Part shown: positions 1-16,239 of the stretch, one piece after another | How positions within the stretch are numbered: the first letter of the stretch is position 1 | Layout: every line of letters begins with the position of its first letter | Source of the DNA: Eublepharis macularius | Taxonomy: Eukaryota; Chordata; Lepidosauria; Squamata; Eublepharidae | Direction of reading: 5' to 3' | DNA: 64,000 nucleotides | Assembly: GCF_028583425.1 (NCBI RefSeq) | Contig: NC_072791.1 | Coordinates: 40,307,368-40,371,367 of the forward strand | Notes under the pieces: model-generated | Database searches by the model: none | Told to the model about the DNA's origin: nothing | Seen by the model: the letters and a program-made list of their open reading frames with translations, nothing else | Position numbers and translations under genes: made by a program

Positions 1-1109
<1,109 letters not shown>

Positions 1110-1452
1110 TGAGATGCATGAAGTTTGCTGAAGCACCAGTGACTTTCTATAGAAATGAGTTGTCTCCTGTCAAGAATGTACTTTGTGCCCTGTGCATAAT
1201 GCCTTGTCATGAAAAAAATACTTCAGTGTAACAAAAGACTTTTAATAACGAAGAGCTGGAGTGCCAGCGGTGTAGTTGTTGAAGAGATGTAAAGGCATAA
1301 TTGTTCAAACACTATATTAACTGTTTCCCATGCAACACTGAGAAACACTGGTTTTGTTTCTTCCTGTCTTAAGTAATACATCTTTGAGACCTAATTAACG
1401 ACATCTTCATTGTTATGCGCAAATCAATACTAGTTAAATCTAATTTTTTTAA

Positions 1453-3758
<2,306 letters not shown>

Positions 3759-6644
3759 CAAAAGCCAAGGATCTCCACGAGGTGAACTGGATTCGTCCAG
3801 CTGGGACTGCTCTTGTGATTTTTTTATGACGCCAGATTGATGGTCACTTCCACACCAGAGAGATAAAAGAAGTGTTGCATTCTGAAAGCTGCTGAGAACA
3901 ATGCCTTTTTTCAGGAATATGCAACTTTCTTCAAGACTGAAATGAATGTTATTTCAGTGCCAATGGAATAACACAATGGCGGGAGGTGGTGAAACACAAT
4001 TGTGCTACTGCAAAAGTGATACCTGCTGTATCCAGATGGTTACTCAGAGCCCTTTTTCCATCCTCCCATGAGTGTTCAGATGCCCTCCCTGGTGAAAGCT
4101 GCCCCTACCCAGAAGTTTTGTGGCTCAATACAACACGAGAATCAGATCTGCACCCTCCTAAGCAAATGGCAGCTCTGTTCTCAGAGTGCGTTTGACATTG
4201 TGATAAACACGAATGATGCTTTTATCTTCCTCCTTCTCCCAAGTGTGTATGTTAAAGCTGTCTTAATCCCTTGATGCTATTTGTTTGTCTGTTTTAACCT
4301 GGATGCACCAGTCATAAGAAGCAGATAAAGACAATCAGTTAATAGATTGAATATGTTATTTGTTCCCTGTGGTCTCTGCTTATCCCTCGCCTCTTGCACG
4401 TACCCTTTTGCTAGTAGCAAAAATGGCTTTAAAAGGTTTAGGGATATGGACTTACATTTATAACAGAAAAATGTAATTTAACAAAACCCTTGAGTGTGAA
4501 GAATTCAAATTTGTCCCTTTAGCCTGCTGGGGGAGGGGGGCTCACAAGACTAGCTTGTTCAGTTTTCCTTTAAAAGGAGGGAGGTCCACAAATATGCCAA
4601 GGTTGGCCCCAAGTGTTCAAAAATCCTTCTGAGTTCAATAATAGGTAAGCTTTAAAAAAAAAAACACTACCATCTTATATAGTAGTGGTAGTTTATTTTT
4701 CAGACTCACGATAGCGTTAATGAGCCAGATTTGTCTTAACCAAATACACTGCTTGTGCTGCACACTGCTTGTGCTGCAGTGGAGTTAGTATAATTGGAAA
4801 CCTACATATCAGAATATGTGTCCTAAGTTTGTTGAAGGTGGCATCTAACGTTATTGGCTAGTAGCCTCACTGTTTAGACCAGACTATTCTTAACACCCCA
4901 AATTCCTCTGCCGGTCAGGATGTCAATAGAAAACATAACATGAGCTTTTTTTTCTGCACTTGGCAAAGATGCTTAAAAAATATTCAAAAGCTTGTTTCCA
5001 CAAAGCAGCAGCTAAGACCCAACTTGTAGTAGGAAATTTCATCCCTTAAGTTTCTTTTGCAGTTTTGGTCTAGTTGCTTTTCCTGACTTCCCTGTTTAGG
5101 GTAACTTTTTCACAAAAGTGTATTATTTTTTCTACTTTGGTGGCAGATGCAAATGTCTGCTCCTAGAGTCACGCTAGATGAGCTGTCAGTACTGCTGGCA
5201 GTAGCGTGGTTGTATGTTGATCTCTTGGCTGGATCTCATACAGTGCATTTGAGAAGCACGTAATTTTACTTTTTGTGTATATCGGTAGTTTGGGGCATCT
5301 GGTTCATAGTTACCATTGGAAAACCTAGTGCCACCTCTGCCAAAGAAGATGCTGTATGGCTCTGAAGCAGAAGTATGTTGTTGAGCAAGACTGCCTGTTG
5401 TCTGGGAAACTGGTGAGAAGGGCTTCTAGCAGTAAGGCATATTATTGCAGCTTAACTACAGTGTTACGAAGGCAGGTTTAGCTGGTCTTCAAAAGGCACA
5501 CATCAGAAGGATGAGATGGGGGGGTGGAATTTACCATGAGTAGAAAGTATCAAATGTCCAATTTTAGTTTACGTCTATGCCATGGTTCAAAAAAGCATTG
5601 TTTGTCGGGGTGAGGGGAGGTATGTATTTAACAGGTCAGTAGTTCTCAGAGCCCTAGAGGCAAGTTGCTGTGTGTGTGGCTTAGCAAGCGTTGTGGCGCT
5701 TGGCAACTAGAGCGGCCACTGAGAACTATCAGAGTTCCCATTGTAACTGGTGGTCTCCCATGTATGTCCATGATTTCCATTCATCATTGAGTGCAATCAA
5801 TGCTTGATTTCAGTGAGATCCAAATATTGCACATAACCTGTGATCTTTAGGTCCTATTGGCTTGAGTCACATTGAACTGTACTTTCACTGGAATGACAAC
5901 CAGTAACTGCTCATTGGCTCTTCAGAATATCCATCCATGCATAAAACCTCTTTCTGACATTAAATGTAATAGTTACTGTGGAGGTTCTTTAAGAATGGCT
6001 GTGCCCCTTAAAACCCTTTTTATTTGTTAAAAGGACGTAAATCTTGCTCTTTCATCTCCATTAAATGATGTAGCCATCATATTTACCTTCACTTACTAAA
6101 CTAGGCTTTGGAGAAATAAGCAAATACTGCGTAATGTTTAGCTTTTTGAAAAAACAAAATGAGCAATAAGGTTCTCTTCCCCCACCCCACACATACTCCG
6201 GGCTTTTCCTCTTCTTTTCTTTTAATAGTATCTATTGGGATATGATTTTGTTGGCACTAGATACATGGAGAAACATCAAGCTAACTCAGGGATTTAAGAA
6301 TAATGAATGGATCTTCTAGGTTTTCTGTGTAGCATGAGGTAACTTTATTTGACCATCTTCTGCTATCCTATTGTAAGCTTATCTTTTATTTTAAAACCTT
6401 CGTATCAAAACAAAACTGCTTTTATTTAATCTGTGCTAGGAAAGGAGGGTTTGACTTCAAAGATTTTTATGGAGTGTAATTTTGAAGAGCATCCTGTTTC
6501 TGCTGTTGGAGATGTGTCTTGCTAGAAGAACTAGATAGGTTAGATTTTCAATTATTCAATTTGAATGGATTGCTTAACCTAGAAGTAATATTCAATGGTG
6601 ATTCTACTTCAGAAGCAATGCATAACTGGTGGTTGTGATGGAAT

Positions 6645-6839
6645 GTCTTGGATCCTACCCCTTGCTCCCCATTTGTTCTTTGTGGTGGCAGTCTCTGCTA
6701 CAGAGCACATTCCTCTTGTGTTAGACACTTTTCAGCTTCTTGAAAGTCATTGGTGTCTTGCATGAGCGGAAGTGCCTAGCACCAGAGGAATGTGCACTCC
6801 ACAGTGGACAAAGGAACCACAGGTGGAAGGATTCAAGAC
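6645..6839. repeat. Fold-back repeat, family C, copy 2 (in SEL1L 3' UTR)
   Basis: An imperfect inverted repeat with arms of about 75-85 bp (left GTCTTGGATCC ... TTAGACACTT; right AAGTGCCTAGC ... GGATTCAAGAC) around a loop of about 39 nt. The inner arm block GAGCACATTCCTCT pairs with AGAGGAATGTGC. In the mature SEL1L mRNA it would form a long hairpin. It belongs to the same family as the intronic copy at 2960. Confidence 0.8.
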
Positions 6840-7961
6840 TAGGTATTTAGAAGTCTCTTCTGAGAGTTCTTCGAAAAGTAGCAATGTTTAATCGAAGGGT
6901 TTTACTCAAGTTTTCAGTTACTAATCTGGAAGTATATGATTAAAATAACACGGATGTTCCCCCCCAAAGTCTGGCCAGGCTTCTGAGTTCTGCCACCCAT
7001 ATCTTGATAGCTTGTGGCAGCTCTCCAAATATATTACCCATAAAGTAGTTTTGTATATATGTGAAATACTTCCGCTAACTTCCCCAGAAGGAATGTAAAG
7101 GGGAGGGTGGGACTTGCCTTTAAAAACAAAAGTCATTAGTACCTCCCTTGAGGGACTGTTTCCTTTGAATGGGATGAGAAATTGTTTAATGCACGTACCA
7201 GCCTCAAGGCAACTAAAAGTGTTGGAGACTATATTAGGCTCTGGTTTTAACATCAGACGTCATATCCACTGAAACAACTGAGGCATAAAGATGCAGCACC
7301 TTGTAAATCAAATCATTGATGCTATGTGCACAACACAGGTACACCAGCATTGCTTAGTTGCAAGCCATGGGTTCCTGGCTCCACTAACTTGTTTCACTGG
7401 TACTTGGGTTACATTCGCAAATATGTACAATATGTATGTGGACGTCTGCCGCATTAAACATAATGGGACTAGCTTCCAAGTAAATATGTCTAGGGGCAAA
7501 TGACAAACTAGGACTAATGTAAGCTGGATTGGTACCACAGTTTGCAATCTGTCAATGTGCTATTTCCAATGAGAGTTAAAAAATCTGGTCCGACAGCTGG
7601 ATTCAAATGTATACATAATCGTTTTCACCACAAGCCTGGTTTTGTTTACCTTTTCTGGTTCTTATTATTTTAAACTGAATACATTTACACTCTCCCACTC
7701 CACCAGGGTTTTTTTTTTTCTTTTTCAGTGCTTGGTATGATTTGAGAGCTGCAATTGAATGAGTACACTTGGAAAGGGCTAGTGAGAAGTCCTTTTTTGT
7801 TTCATATTGGCCTGAGTCATTAAGTGTAAGAGGGATTTTGTAAATTCTCTTTTGTATTTAAGTGATGCAGTATAAAGGTTGGAAAAAGTGTAATATAACT
7901 ATGTAAACAAATCCTGTTAATAGAAAGATGTACAGATTCATTTTTGTACTATATCTTGTTG

Positions 7962-7967
7962 AATAAA
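7962..7967 (+). terminator. SEL1L: SEL1L poly(A) signal AATAAA
   Basis: AATAAA followed 15-30 nt downstream by a GU-rich stretch (TTTTGTGATTGGCCTGTAATG), the normal layout of a cleavage and polyadenylation site. Its distance from the stop suits the long UTR of this gene. Confidence 0.8.
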
Positions 7968-7989
7968 GATGCCACTTTTGTGATTGGCC

Positions 7990-9827
7990 TGTAATGCTGT
8001 AAGAACTTAGTTTCTTTCTTTTTCCCCCCCCGGCAGCTCTGAACTACGTGTTCATGTCTTTCAGATGTGGTACTCTTTGTATTCTTTAACAGTGCCATTC
8101 TGCACATCTGTACTAGGAAGTAAGTTCCATGGGGTTCGGTGTGTCTTCTTCTCAAGCAAGTGTGCTCAAGATCAAAACATTGGACTTCTAACTACTTTTT
8201 ATGAAAAGTGGACACTTTTTCTGAATATATGTCTCTAGTAGGGATGATTCTCAGGATGGGATTCTTTACTTTTCTGAAATAATATTGGGAGGAAGTTGAC
8301 AGCATAAGCAAGCTGCCTTCTCTTTCCTTACAGACAGTAGAAGGGCAAATGTACAATCATTATTGTAGTCAGTTGGTTTCCGGCCCAGTGCAGAACCACT
8401 GATACTGAAATGCTGTACAGAGCTATTGAGTTTGGTACAGAACCACTGAGATTTTGAAGACTTTGGTGCTTGCCTAAATATATTGAATTGTTTTAACAGT
8501 TTTAGACTATGTGAAGTTTTAGACTGCATGACAAAAATCAACATCATTCCTAGCTAGACGTACAGAACGAGGTAAATGCTGGGTCTCGTCTCCATACCCA
8601 CTGTGATTGCAAAAATCTAACAGACATGATCATAATAACAGTTAATAGCACTTGAGAGGATTGAAAGTATTTTATATGTTGTTGTAAGGAGAACAGCCCT
8701 GTAAGGGAGGTCAGCATTCCTGACTTGGGGTGTTCATTTAGATAGTTCCTATCTGGAACAGAGCCTGAAATTCCCTTTTTGGTTTTAGATTGTGTCTTTC
8801 TGATCTGAAACAAAATGGAATTTCAGATAATGTTTTGGATCGGAAATACTCTGGCTCAATCAAAAGCCAAGAGTCTTGTCAAAAATACTTACTTTTAACT
8901 GAATATTTACAAGGCCCAAAGAAATGATGTTTTCTTAAGTACAAGACCAAAGAGTTCACTTGTCTTTTTATTAGTTCCCTTTTTATTAGCAGTTCTCTTG
9001 CAGTTTTAACATATGTAGTAATTTCTTAAGCCAGAAGAGGGTGCAGTTGTTCAGCCCTTCACTGGCAGAATACAGTAAAGATTAATTCTTGCTGGAAAGG
9101 AGGTCTCTGTGAAATCAAGATAGAGATCTATACCTAATGGAGAATCTCCTGCACTTACAACATATTATGCCCTGTTACATGCATACACATATATTCTTGA
9201 GTATACATGCATGCACAAATGTGTAAAATGTAGATAATATATATATAATGTAATTTTTATACATATCTACACACAAACCCTGGTTCAGGGAAATGGTGCT
9301 TTTGTTTCCTTCCAATACGTATAAAAGCATACTTATAAGAGCACCATGCATATACACACACATACAGAGCCCTGTTCCACCCATACCATGCATATGCATG
9401 TACATTTCTTGCATAGCACAGTCTTATTTGCCAATCACCATGGGAACCAGATTCCATACTTAGACCCCACCACCGGTAAATAGTACTGCCACCTAGCTTT
9501 GTTGAGATGTGTTTTTAAACTGGAGAGAAGGTTTATTCTAGCATATATACTTGGTGGCTCTCCTACCTACATGATAGTCAAATGCAACAACCACCAGTCA
9601 AATGCTCAGTCAAAAAAAAAACTGGGAGGGGACTATGAAAAAAGGTGTTTAAGATTGGCAGTAAGCATAGAGAGACAGCATGTGAGCTCTGATCTGGGCC
9701 TCATTCAGGTTTCAAATCAGCTGTGAATGAGCTGGGAGTCCTATGGATTAGTGCTGTCTCCACCTCATCTGTAATATGAAAAATGCTGCCTGCCTTTACA
9801 ATCGTTCAAATTCACCTATTCACGGAG
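7990..9827. other. Intergenic sequence, nothing recognised
   Basis: Begins the gap between SEL1L and STON2. It has a T/C-rich stretch just after the poly(A) site and an AT/CA-rich simple region near 9170-9370 (TATATATATAATG, ACACACACATAC). No exon, RNA gene or named repeat could be supported. Confidence 0.5.
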
Positions 9828-10000
9828 ACGGGCTGTGGCTGAGTAGCATACAGAAGGCCCCAATTCAGTCTCCAACTAAAACAATCAGGTAGGAGTTCAT
9901 GTGGAAGGCCACCACCTGAGATTCAGAGTAGACAATTCTGGCCTTGATAGACAAATGCCCCAATTCTATATGAGGCAGCTTGATTATGTGTTTGAAAGGA
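9828..10000 (+). repeat. tRNA-derived SINE (reptile type), worn
   Basis: Starts GGGCTGTGGCTGAGTAGCAT, matching the A-box region of the family whose usual form is GGCTGTGGCTCAGTGGTAGAGC. The body carries AGAGTAGACAATTCTGGCCTTGATAGAC and it ends with GAGGCAGCTTGATTATG. Other copies in the window lie in the opposite orientation at 12775, 14860, 31945 and 35263. Confidence 0.75.
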
Positions 10001-10164
10001 TGAGATAATGTATATGAAACACTGACTTTTCTTTTGTAGCTACCGTGCAGGCACACAGGATTTGTATTTTCATGAAGCCTTGTTCAGAACCTTCTAGAGC
10101 CAAATCCACCTGAGCTTGTGGAGGACCGTGCAGCTTCACAAGGACAAGATCGCTGGCCCTCTAT

Positions 10165-10365
10165 TTGATTTTTACCCTACCTTTCCTCCAAGGAAGTCAT
10201 GGTGGTGTAAATGATCCCTTTCCGCAGTTTTGTTCTCACAGCAGCCCTGTGAGGGAGATTAGGCAGAGAGAGGCCAAAGGTCTTCCGGTAAGTTATAATG
10301 GCAGAGTGGGGAATTTGCGCCTAGATCTCCCCACAGTTCTACGCTCCAACCCCTGAGCCATAATA
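10165..10365 (-). repeat. MIR-like CORE-SINE
   Basis: On the minus strand it reads as a tRNA-like head with a B-box-like segment followed by the core. On the + strand the signature is CACAGCAGCCCTGTGAGGGAGATTAGGC, the reverse of the usual CCTCACAGGGTTGTTGTG core. It is diverged and has no clear target duplication. Confidence 0.65.
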
Positions 10366-12774
10366 ACTGTCCTATTACTTGGTTTTTCAACCAACGCAGC
10401 ACTTAGTTGTTTTGGAGTGTTTTCCTGAGAGGCCATTCTGGTATAGGTCAGTGCGGGTGCGGGACTAGGAGCGGGGAGATCCAGATTCAAAAGGAGGGAC
10501 CAGCTATGCTCTTGAGGGATTAACATTTGACAGTATTTTTGCATTTATATAGTACTTTTCTTACATACGAATAAGGCCCTGTACAAAACAAATCTACAAA
10601 ACAGAACAGAAACAAAAGTTTCCCACATTCACACTGATGTCGAGTTTCTTTTTGGTACTGATGCTTCTCTAGTTGTAACAAACATTAAACAAAGATCTGC
10701 TTATCATATTTTGAAAGGAATAATGGAAAGGACAGAATTTTATTTCTATAGGCTAATTTTTATAACTAGGAATGCTGAAACTTTTTTTCCAAAGTTTATA
10801 TTTGTGATTTGCATTCAGAATATACTTGGTAAACTTACCTGTGCAGGCTTGCACTCTGTTTACTGGACTGATTGTGTTGGTTTGAAGCGTTCAGTGTTGT
10901 TAAATTATATTCCTAACAAATGAATTTATGGGCATGAACACTAAAAAGTCAGTGAAATCAGTGTAATCCTATAGTTACTCCATTCTAAGATCATTGGATT
11001 GCACTGGGACACATTCAGTGCTTTAATTTTGCTGCTAGACTTAACAAAAAATCTTTAGGCTTAATCACTTTACAGTCCCATTTATTTCAAGAAAATTAAG
11101 GTATACTTAAATTCCGCCCCCCCTCCCCAATCAAACACTGTAAGACCAAGAAGCACTTATCTACAGACTGTGATGTATTGTTTTGTTTAGACTTTTGGAG
11201 ATTAGTTGAGTTTGGTTCTTCCTGGGAAGAATCACACAGAAGGGAGTGGAACAAAATAAGAGAATGCTGAGCTGAATGACATCATATGATCTCACTCTAC
11301 AGCTGTCTGTTCTTTTTTTTCCCCTATCAAGGTTCTTATGGGTCATCCAATATTCTGGATGATCCATTACTCAAAGACACTCCTAGGTAGTACTAATGGT
11401 CTTGCAGACTTGTTTAGAACAAATGGAAAGCAAATCCCAAAGCATTCCATCTTCCAGCATGAAGAAAGACTCTCTGAGCTAATGCTGTAATTGTGATTGC
11501 CTGAAAACCACTGGAGACAACATACAATTTGAGCCCATCCTTAGATTGGACTGAGAATGCCTGCCCTGGCATGCAAACAAAGATTTGATTAGTAATGGAA
11601 ATGTATAGTCACTCCAGGTAAACAGGGAGATGCTGTTGAAGTGCTTTCACTATATCAAAGCAACTGTAAAGCAACAGGTTATACAGGCTTTAATTCTCTG
11701 GGTTTTCCCCCAGACTTACTATTCCAAACTCCTTTTCTTCACTGACTTGACTAACAAAGGCAGGGTCACTGAGAGGGGAGGCCTAGTTAGGACAAAATTC
11801 AGAGGGGGCAGCATGGTGCCAAGCAGGTCATGGTATTTGTTTTCCAAGAATGGCTGAGTTTGTGGTGGGGCAGCTGCACAGATCATTCTGGGCAATGCTT
11901 TTGGGTGCATACTCTATTTGAGCAAGCTACTAACTGGCCAGAACAATTAAGCTGGGCCTATGCATCAAATGTATGTACTATATAATCCAGTATATCCCTG
12001 TGGTTATATATTGCAGGGAAACATCAGCTGTCTTTCAGGGAGGCTTACATGTGATTACTGATCTTCTCATTGTGAGGGACCCTTCATCAGCTTCCAAAGG
12101 CTTCCAGAATGGGTTTTGGGGAAATGAGTACCAAGACCCAAAGCTACCTACACTTTTAAGTTTTCAGAGTCAAAGGAACTCTCAAGACAGATGTAGGAGG
12201 ATCCTCTGGCCTCCATAGCTCTTAGGCTGCTCGCTGACATTTTTAGAATTGTTTTGCAAACATGTCTGCATGTTCAAAGCAGTAGCTATTTTTGAACCAG
12301 TACAATAACAAATCATGATAACAAATCATGGTAAATTTTTGACTTTTCCTTTTTGTGCTTTTGGTATTCATGATCATGACTGCAAATCTGCTTTCTATAT
12401 TGAAATTAGTTCCCATTGTTATTCAGAAGTTGTAGGGGAAAGAGAGTTCATGTGCATAAGCTTTATCAGGGCATGGCATTTTCAATCATTTGTCTACATG
12501 CAAAATTGGTCTCAAACATTGGGTGTATGCATATAGCTACTCCTACATATTTGGGGCATTGTACTGGGTATGCATGTGCTCTGACTAATTTATGCCAGCC
12601 TATTCTGCAATAAGAACAGACCTTGTGGGCATTTGTGTAGGAGTGAGCATTTCACTGTTAAATAATCAAATCCCAAACCAAAAAAATTCAGTAGTATAGG
12701 TGTATAACCCAGATTGAAAATTAATGGCAGATATTTGGAAAACTTCAGATCTGAAATCCATTATTCTGCTCTCC
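10366..12774. other. Intergenic sequence, mostly unrecognised
   Basis: A weak copy of the short palindromic repeat with GTAATCCTATAGTTACTCC and GGATTGCACTGGG lies near 10960-11010. The remainder, including several T-rich and poly-C patches, gives no exon, RNA or repeat I can name. Confidence 0.4.
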
Positions 12775-12905
12775 AGATCTGGTCCAGGATCTCAGGCAGA
12801 GAACTTCCACATCACTACATGATCCTCTAACTGGGGATGTTGTAAGTTGTACCTGGTACCTTCTATGTGTGAAACAGATGCTCTACCCCTGAATCTTAAA
12901 TCATA
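12775..12905 (-). repeat. tRNA-derived SINE fragment
   Basis: Carries the family's + strand landmarks in order: GATCTCAGGCAGAG, ATGATCCTCTAACTGGGGATG, then the reversed tRNA head ACAGATGCTCTACCCCTGAATC. The poly(A) side is missing. Confidence 0.7.
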
Positions 12906-14538
12906 TATACTGCCATTGCTGTTTTTTGCAAGCACTGTTTTGCGCATGCTACTAGCATAAGGAACTATACTACATAAACACCACATTGTCTGGAGTAAAA
13001 ATTACAGGTGCTGTGAGCTGATGCAAGAAATCTTAGTTGCTTTAACTAAATAAATCTATGCTTGGATGTGTAAATGAATAAACCAATAATTCTGGGGTGG
13101 AGGGAGCCTTTCATTTTTGGCTGTGCATTCATATGACAGAAGATACCATTTTAAGATAATTTCACTCCTCTGAGAGGGAAGGGGGAAATAATCTTCTAAG
13201 ATGGTGCTTGCTAATTAATGTTTTTCATTTTCATACCAGTACCAGCTGCTGGTAATGAATAGAAGGGAATCTTGTGCTGTGTTGATATTGCTGATATATA
13301 AATAAAAATAATCCTCTTTGCCCTATAATATTTAATGAGCCAGAGAGTGCTAAATGCAATAGCAGAGAGAGAATGATCTTGCAAGAGAAACCAGTATGTC
13401 TGTATGTGTTCCAAAGGGTACAATGCAAAAGGATTCTACAGGTTAATAGTGCTGAATCAATCACTTCTGGTGAGGGAGAAAATCCTACATTAGATGTTCA
13501 GAGGGAACAATAATCTTTGTCCATCTGTACATGCAAACCTATTACATATAAAGGCTCCTCTCCCCCTCCTAATAAGATTAAAAGCAGCCTCAGGCTGGGG
13601 GGGGGGGGTTGGCAGATGGGGAAGTGTTAACAAATCCTTCTTCAGCGTTGCAGCTCTGAGCTATATCAGTGGTCTCTCTGCAGATGCCTTTGGGGGCTAA
13701 ATTATAAATTGAGAGCTCTGGTTACAGATTCCCAGGACAGATGGGCTTTTATGGCCACTGGCATTTTCCTGATGGGCTAATGACCTGCCTTACCCCAGAC
13801 TTGGTTAGCCCAGTGGTGAGAAGAGATGCAACCTGGCTGTGCTATGTGTGAATGGTGGTACCCGGCTGAGTTGCGTGGTGTAGATGGCCTGACTATGCAA
13901 GCAGGGACACTTTCTCCTTCCTTATTGGGGGGGGGGGGGCTGGGGTGAGCCAAGGGGCAGAGCCCTTTTCCAGGGCTGGTTTTTCCTCCCAGCCCACCCC
14001 CTGCAGATTCTTAATGACCAGGGTATTAGGATGTTATTATACCTCCTATTAACTCTCACATCACAATGATGGTTTGCTATGGGTTCCAAGTCCTTTATCC
14101 CAAAGTGGAGCAAATATGGGTTAAGGAATCCCTGATTATACAATTGCCCTTTAATTTCAACCATTTTCCACCTTTGACATTCACTGCAGAGATGATGATA
14201 CAAGCTTATCCTTTGGTGCTGGAATATGGGAACAGACTGTCACACTTGATGTATTTGCCTAAGTTGATTTTGTCATTGTGAAGCAACACAATAGACGGCA
14301 TGTTTGCAGAACAATCCATACAGACAAACCTATGCACAGGAGCAGATGCAAGGTTTTGGTCACAGAAACGCTGCTTCTGCACTATGCACACATAAAAACA
14401 CTGTTGCTTTCACTCCTGTGAAGACACATATACTTGTGCACTGAACCTTGATTGTCTCTTCTCATTTTTTTCTCATACCTTAGGTTATTCACTTTTTTCC
14501 TTCACGTGCCTGTCAAATGCAACCTCATACATAATGTA
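12906..14538. other. Intergenic sequence with poly-G tracts, otherwise unrecognised
   Basis: Contains two G runs (near 13599-13608 and 13927-13939) that may bear on local structure but have no assigned function. No exon or named repeat is supported. Confidence 0.4.
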
Positions 14539-14667
14539 GAGGAGTTAGCCGTGTTAGTCTGTAGTAGCAAAATCAAAAAGAGTCCAGTAGGACCTTTAAG
14601 ACTAACCAACTTTATTGTAGCATAAGCTTTCGAGAATCACAGTTCTCGAAAGCTCGAAATACAAATA
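14539..14667 (-). repeat. Short interspersed repeat, family B, with 12 bp flanking duplication
   Basis: The element is flanked by a perfect direct repeat ATACATAATGTA at 14527-14538 and 14668-14679. It reads GAGGAGTTAGCCGTGTTAGT at the left and ends in an A-rich CGAAATACAAATA. An inner GCTTTCGAGAATCACAG and CTGTGATTCTCG-type pair makes part of it palindromic. The long duplication suggests insertion by a LINE-type mechanism, but the superfamily is uncertain. Confidence 0.7.
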
Positions 14668-14859
14668 ATACATAATGTATTGTAGTAATATAGAAGTGTT
14701 ATAACATTATGGGTAATTATGGCAGAAACAACTGTGGCACATACAGTCTATGGATGATGGACATTTCTAGTGCACGTAGGGTCTTCAACAACAAACTCAC
14801 ATTTTGGAAGATGTACAGAAGAAAGCACTGCAGTGCGTGAACAGAGTGAATATGCATGA

Positions 14860-15052
14860 CTGATGCTGAGTCAGACCCTTTGTCTATGGAGGTCAGTATT
14901 GTCAACTCTGATAGGCAGCAGCTTCCAGCGTCTCAGGTAGAGTTCTTTCATTCCACCTGTGTTTGATCCTTTTAACTAGAGATGTTGGTCACCGAACCTG
15001 AGACCTTCTGCATACTAAGCAGATGCTCTACCACTGAGCGATAGCCCCTCCT
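14860..15052 (-). repeat. tRNA-derived SINE
   Basis: + strand landmarks are TGAGTCAGACCC, GGTCAGTATTGTC, TTTAACTAGAGATG, and the reversed tRNA head CTAAGCAGATGCTCTACCAC followed by TGAGCGATAGCCCCTCC. It is the fullest copy of this family in the intergenic region. Confidence 0.85.
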
Positions 15053-15863
15053 GTTGGAGAAGTGTCTTTCCTTCACCAGTGAGTAGCTTTAACCAGGCCC
15101 AGTACAGCTGTGGTTAGGAGGACAGAAATAAAAAACAATCACACTCATTCCTAGCATTTCTTTTTGGAAGCTGGGGGTGGCCAAACCATGCATTCCACAA
15201 AAATGTACATGGCTTGTTTCTTTGCTGAAAAGTAGCAGTGAAAGGGGTCAATGTTCAGAAAAAAGAATTGTAGGAGGGGGAGCTGAACTGTTTTCCTGCT
15301 TGCCATTTTTCTACTGCAACTCTCTCCCCATTTAGGCTCCCTCTTCCTTGCATGATTCCAGATGCCTCTTGGGAAAGATAAACTTACGCCACGTATGAAA
15401 CAGGTGGCAGGAGTTGCTGTGGGTGACTGGGGAAAAGGGTTGAGCACTCTCTGCCTCCTTTCCACATGACCAATTCTCCATTGGAACCTAGAGAAAACGG
15501 GCTGCATGCCTAGATGAGACCACTGGGGGGGGGGCATTATATGTCCTCTAGCTCGAGTTCTATGTCAAAAGGAGAAGGGGGGTAGAAATGTAAACAAATA
15601 AGTAATTGCATATAACTGCACTCACATAACCCCTATTCATTTGTCAAAATAACAGCATAATGTACAAGCTTTCAGTTCTGTAGAACTCTTGATTAGACAA
15701 TGCTGGAGGGGGGAAACCGCTGTACAGAGTTACTCCAGTCGAGTCAGTTGATTTCAGTGGGCTATGACTTGAGTAACTGCAAAGGATTCTACTGCCTGAC
15801 CTAGATCTTCTACTTGCTCCTTAGACCAGATATCTATTTTGTTTGCTGAATGGGGGGGGGGGG
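15053..15863. other. Intergenic sequence, mostly unrecognised
   Basis: Contains a weak copy of the palindromic GTTACTCC ... TTTCAGTGGGC repeat near 15728-15775 and a poly-G tract at 15851-15863. No exon or RNA gene is supported. Confidence 0.4.
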
Positions 15864-16062
15864 TAGGGCTACCAACTCTGGTTTGGGAAATTTCTGGAGA
15901 TTTAGGGGTGGATCCTTAGAGCAGAGGGAGCTCAGTGGGTTATAATGCTGCAGAGTCCACCTTCCAAAGGAGCTATTTTCTCCAAGAAAACTAATATCCA
16001 TAATCGAGATCAGTTGTTATTCCAGGAGATCACCAGGCCCCACCTGGAGGGTGGCAACCCTG
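15864..16062 (+). mobile_element. hAT-like short element, family A
   Basis: Begins TAGGGCTACCAACTCTGG and ends CTGGAGGGTGGCAACCCTG, giving imperfect terminal inverted repeats. The body has the family's landmarks GGAAATTTCTGGAGATTT, GGGGTGGATCC, a TAATGC segment, ATTTTCTCCAAG and a GAGATCAGTTGT block. The left flank is a G run, so no duplication can be read. Confidence 0.8.
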
Positions 16063-16239
16063 GAAGTTGCGGTGGACAAACACACACGCTGCCCCACGCA
16101 TCCTACAAATTAACACAATACTTTGTGAGAATTGAAGGAACTTGCCATTGTATTAATGATAAGGGGGAAAGAATTTAGGAGCTAACAGTTCCATCGGGAA
16201 GGGTCGGTGAGTGGGGGGGGGGCGAATACAGTGTTCACG

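Larger units (their letters stand above)
3759..7985 (+). other. SEL1L: SEL1L 3' untranslated region
   Basis: About 4.2 kb between the stop codon and a canonical poly(A) signal. Human SEL1L also has a 3' UTR of several kilobases, which supports reading this whole stretch as transcribed. It is A/T-rich with many T-runs and one fold-back repeat (6645-6839). I see no open frame of note. The exact cleavage position is inferred. Confidence 0.8.
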
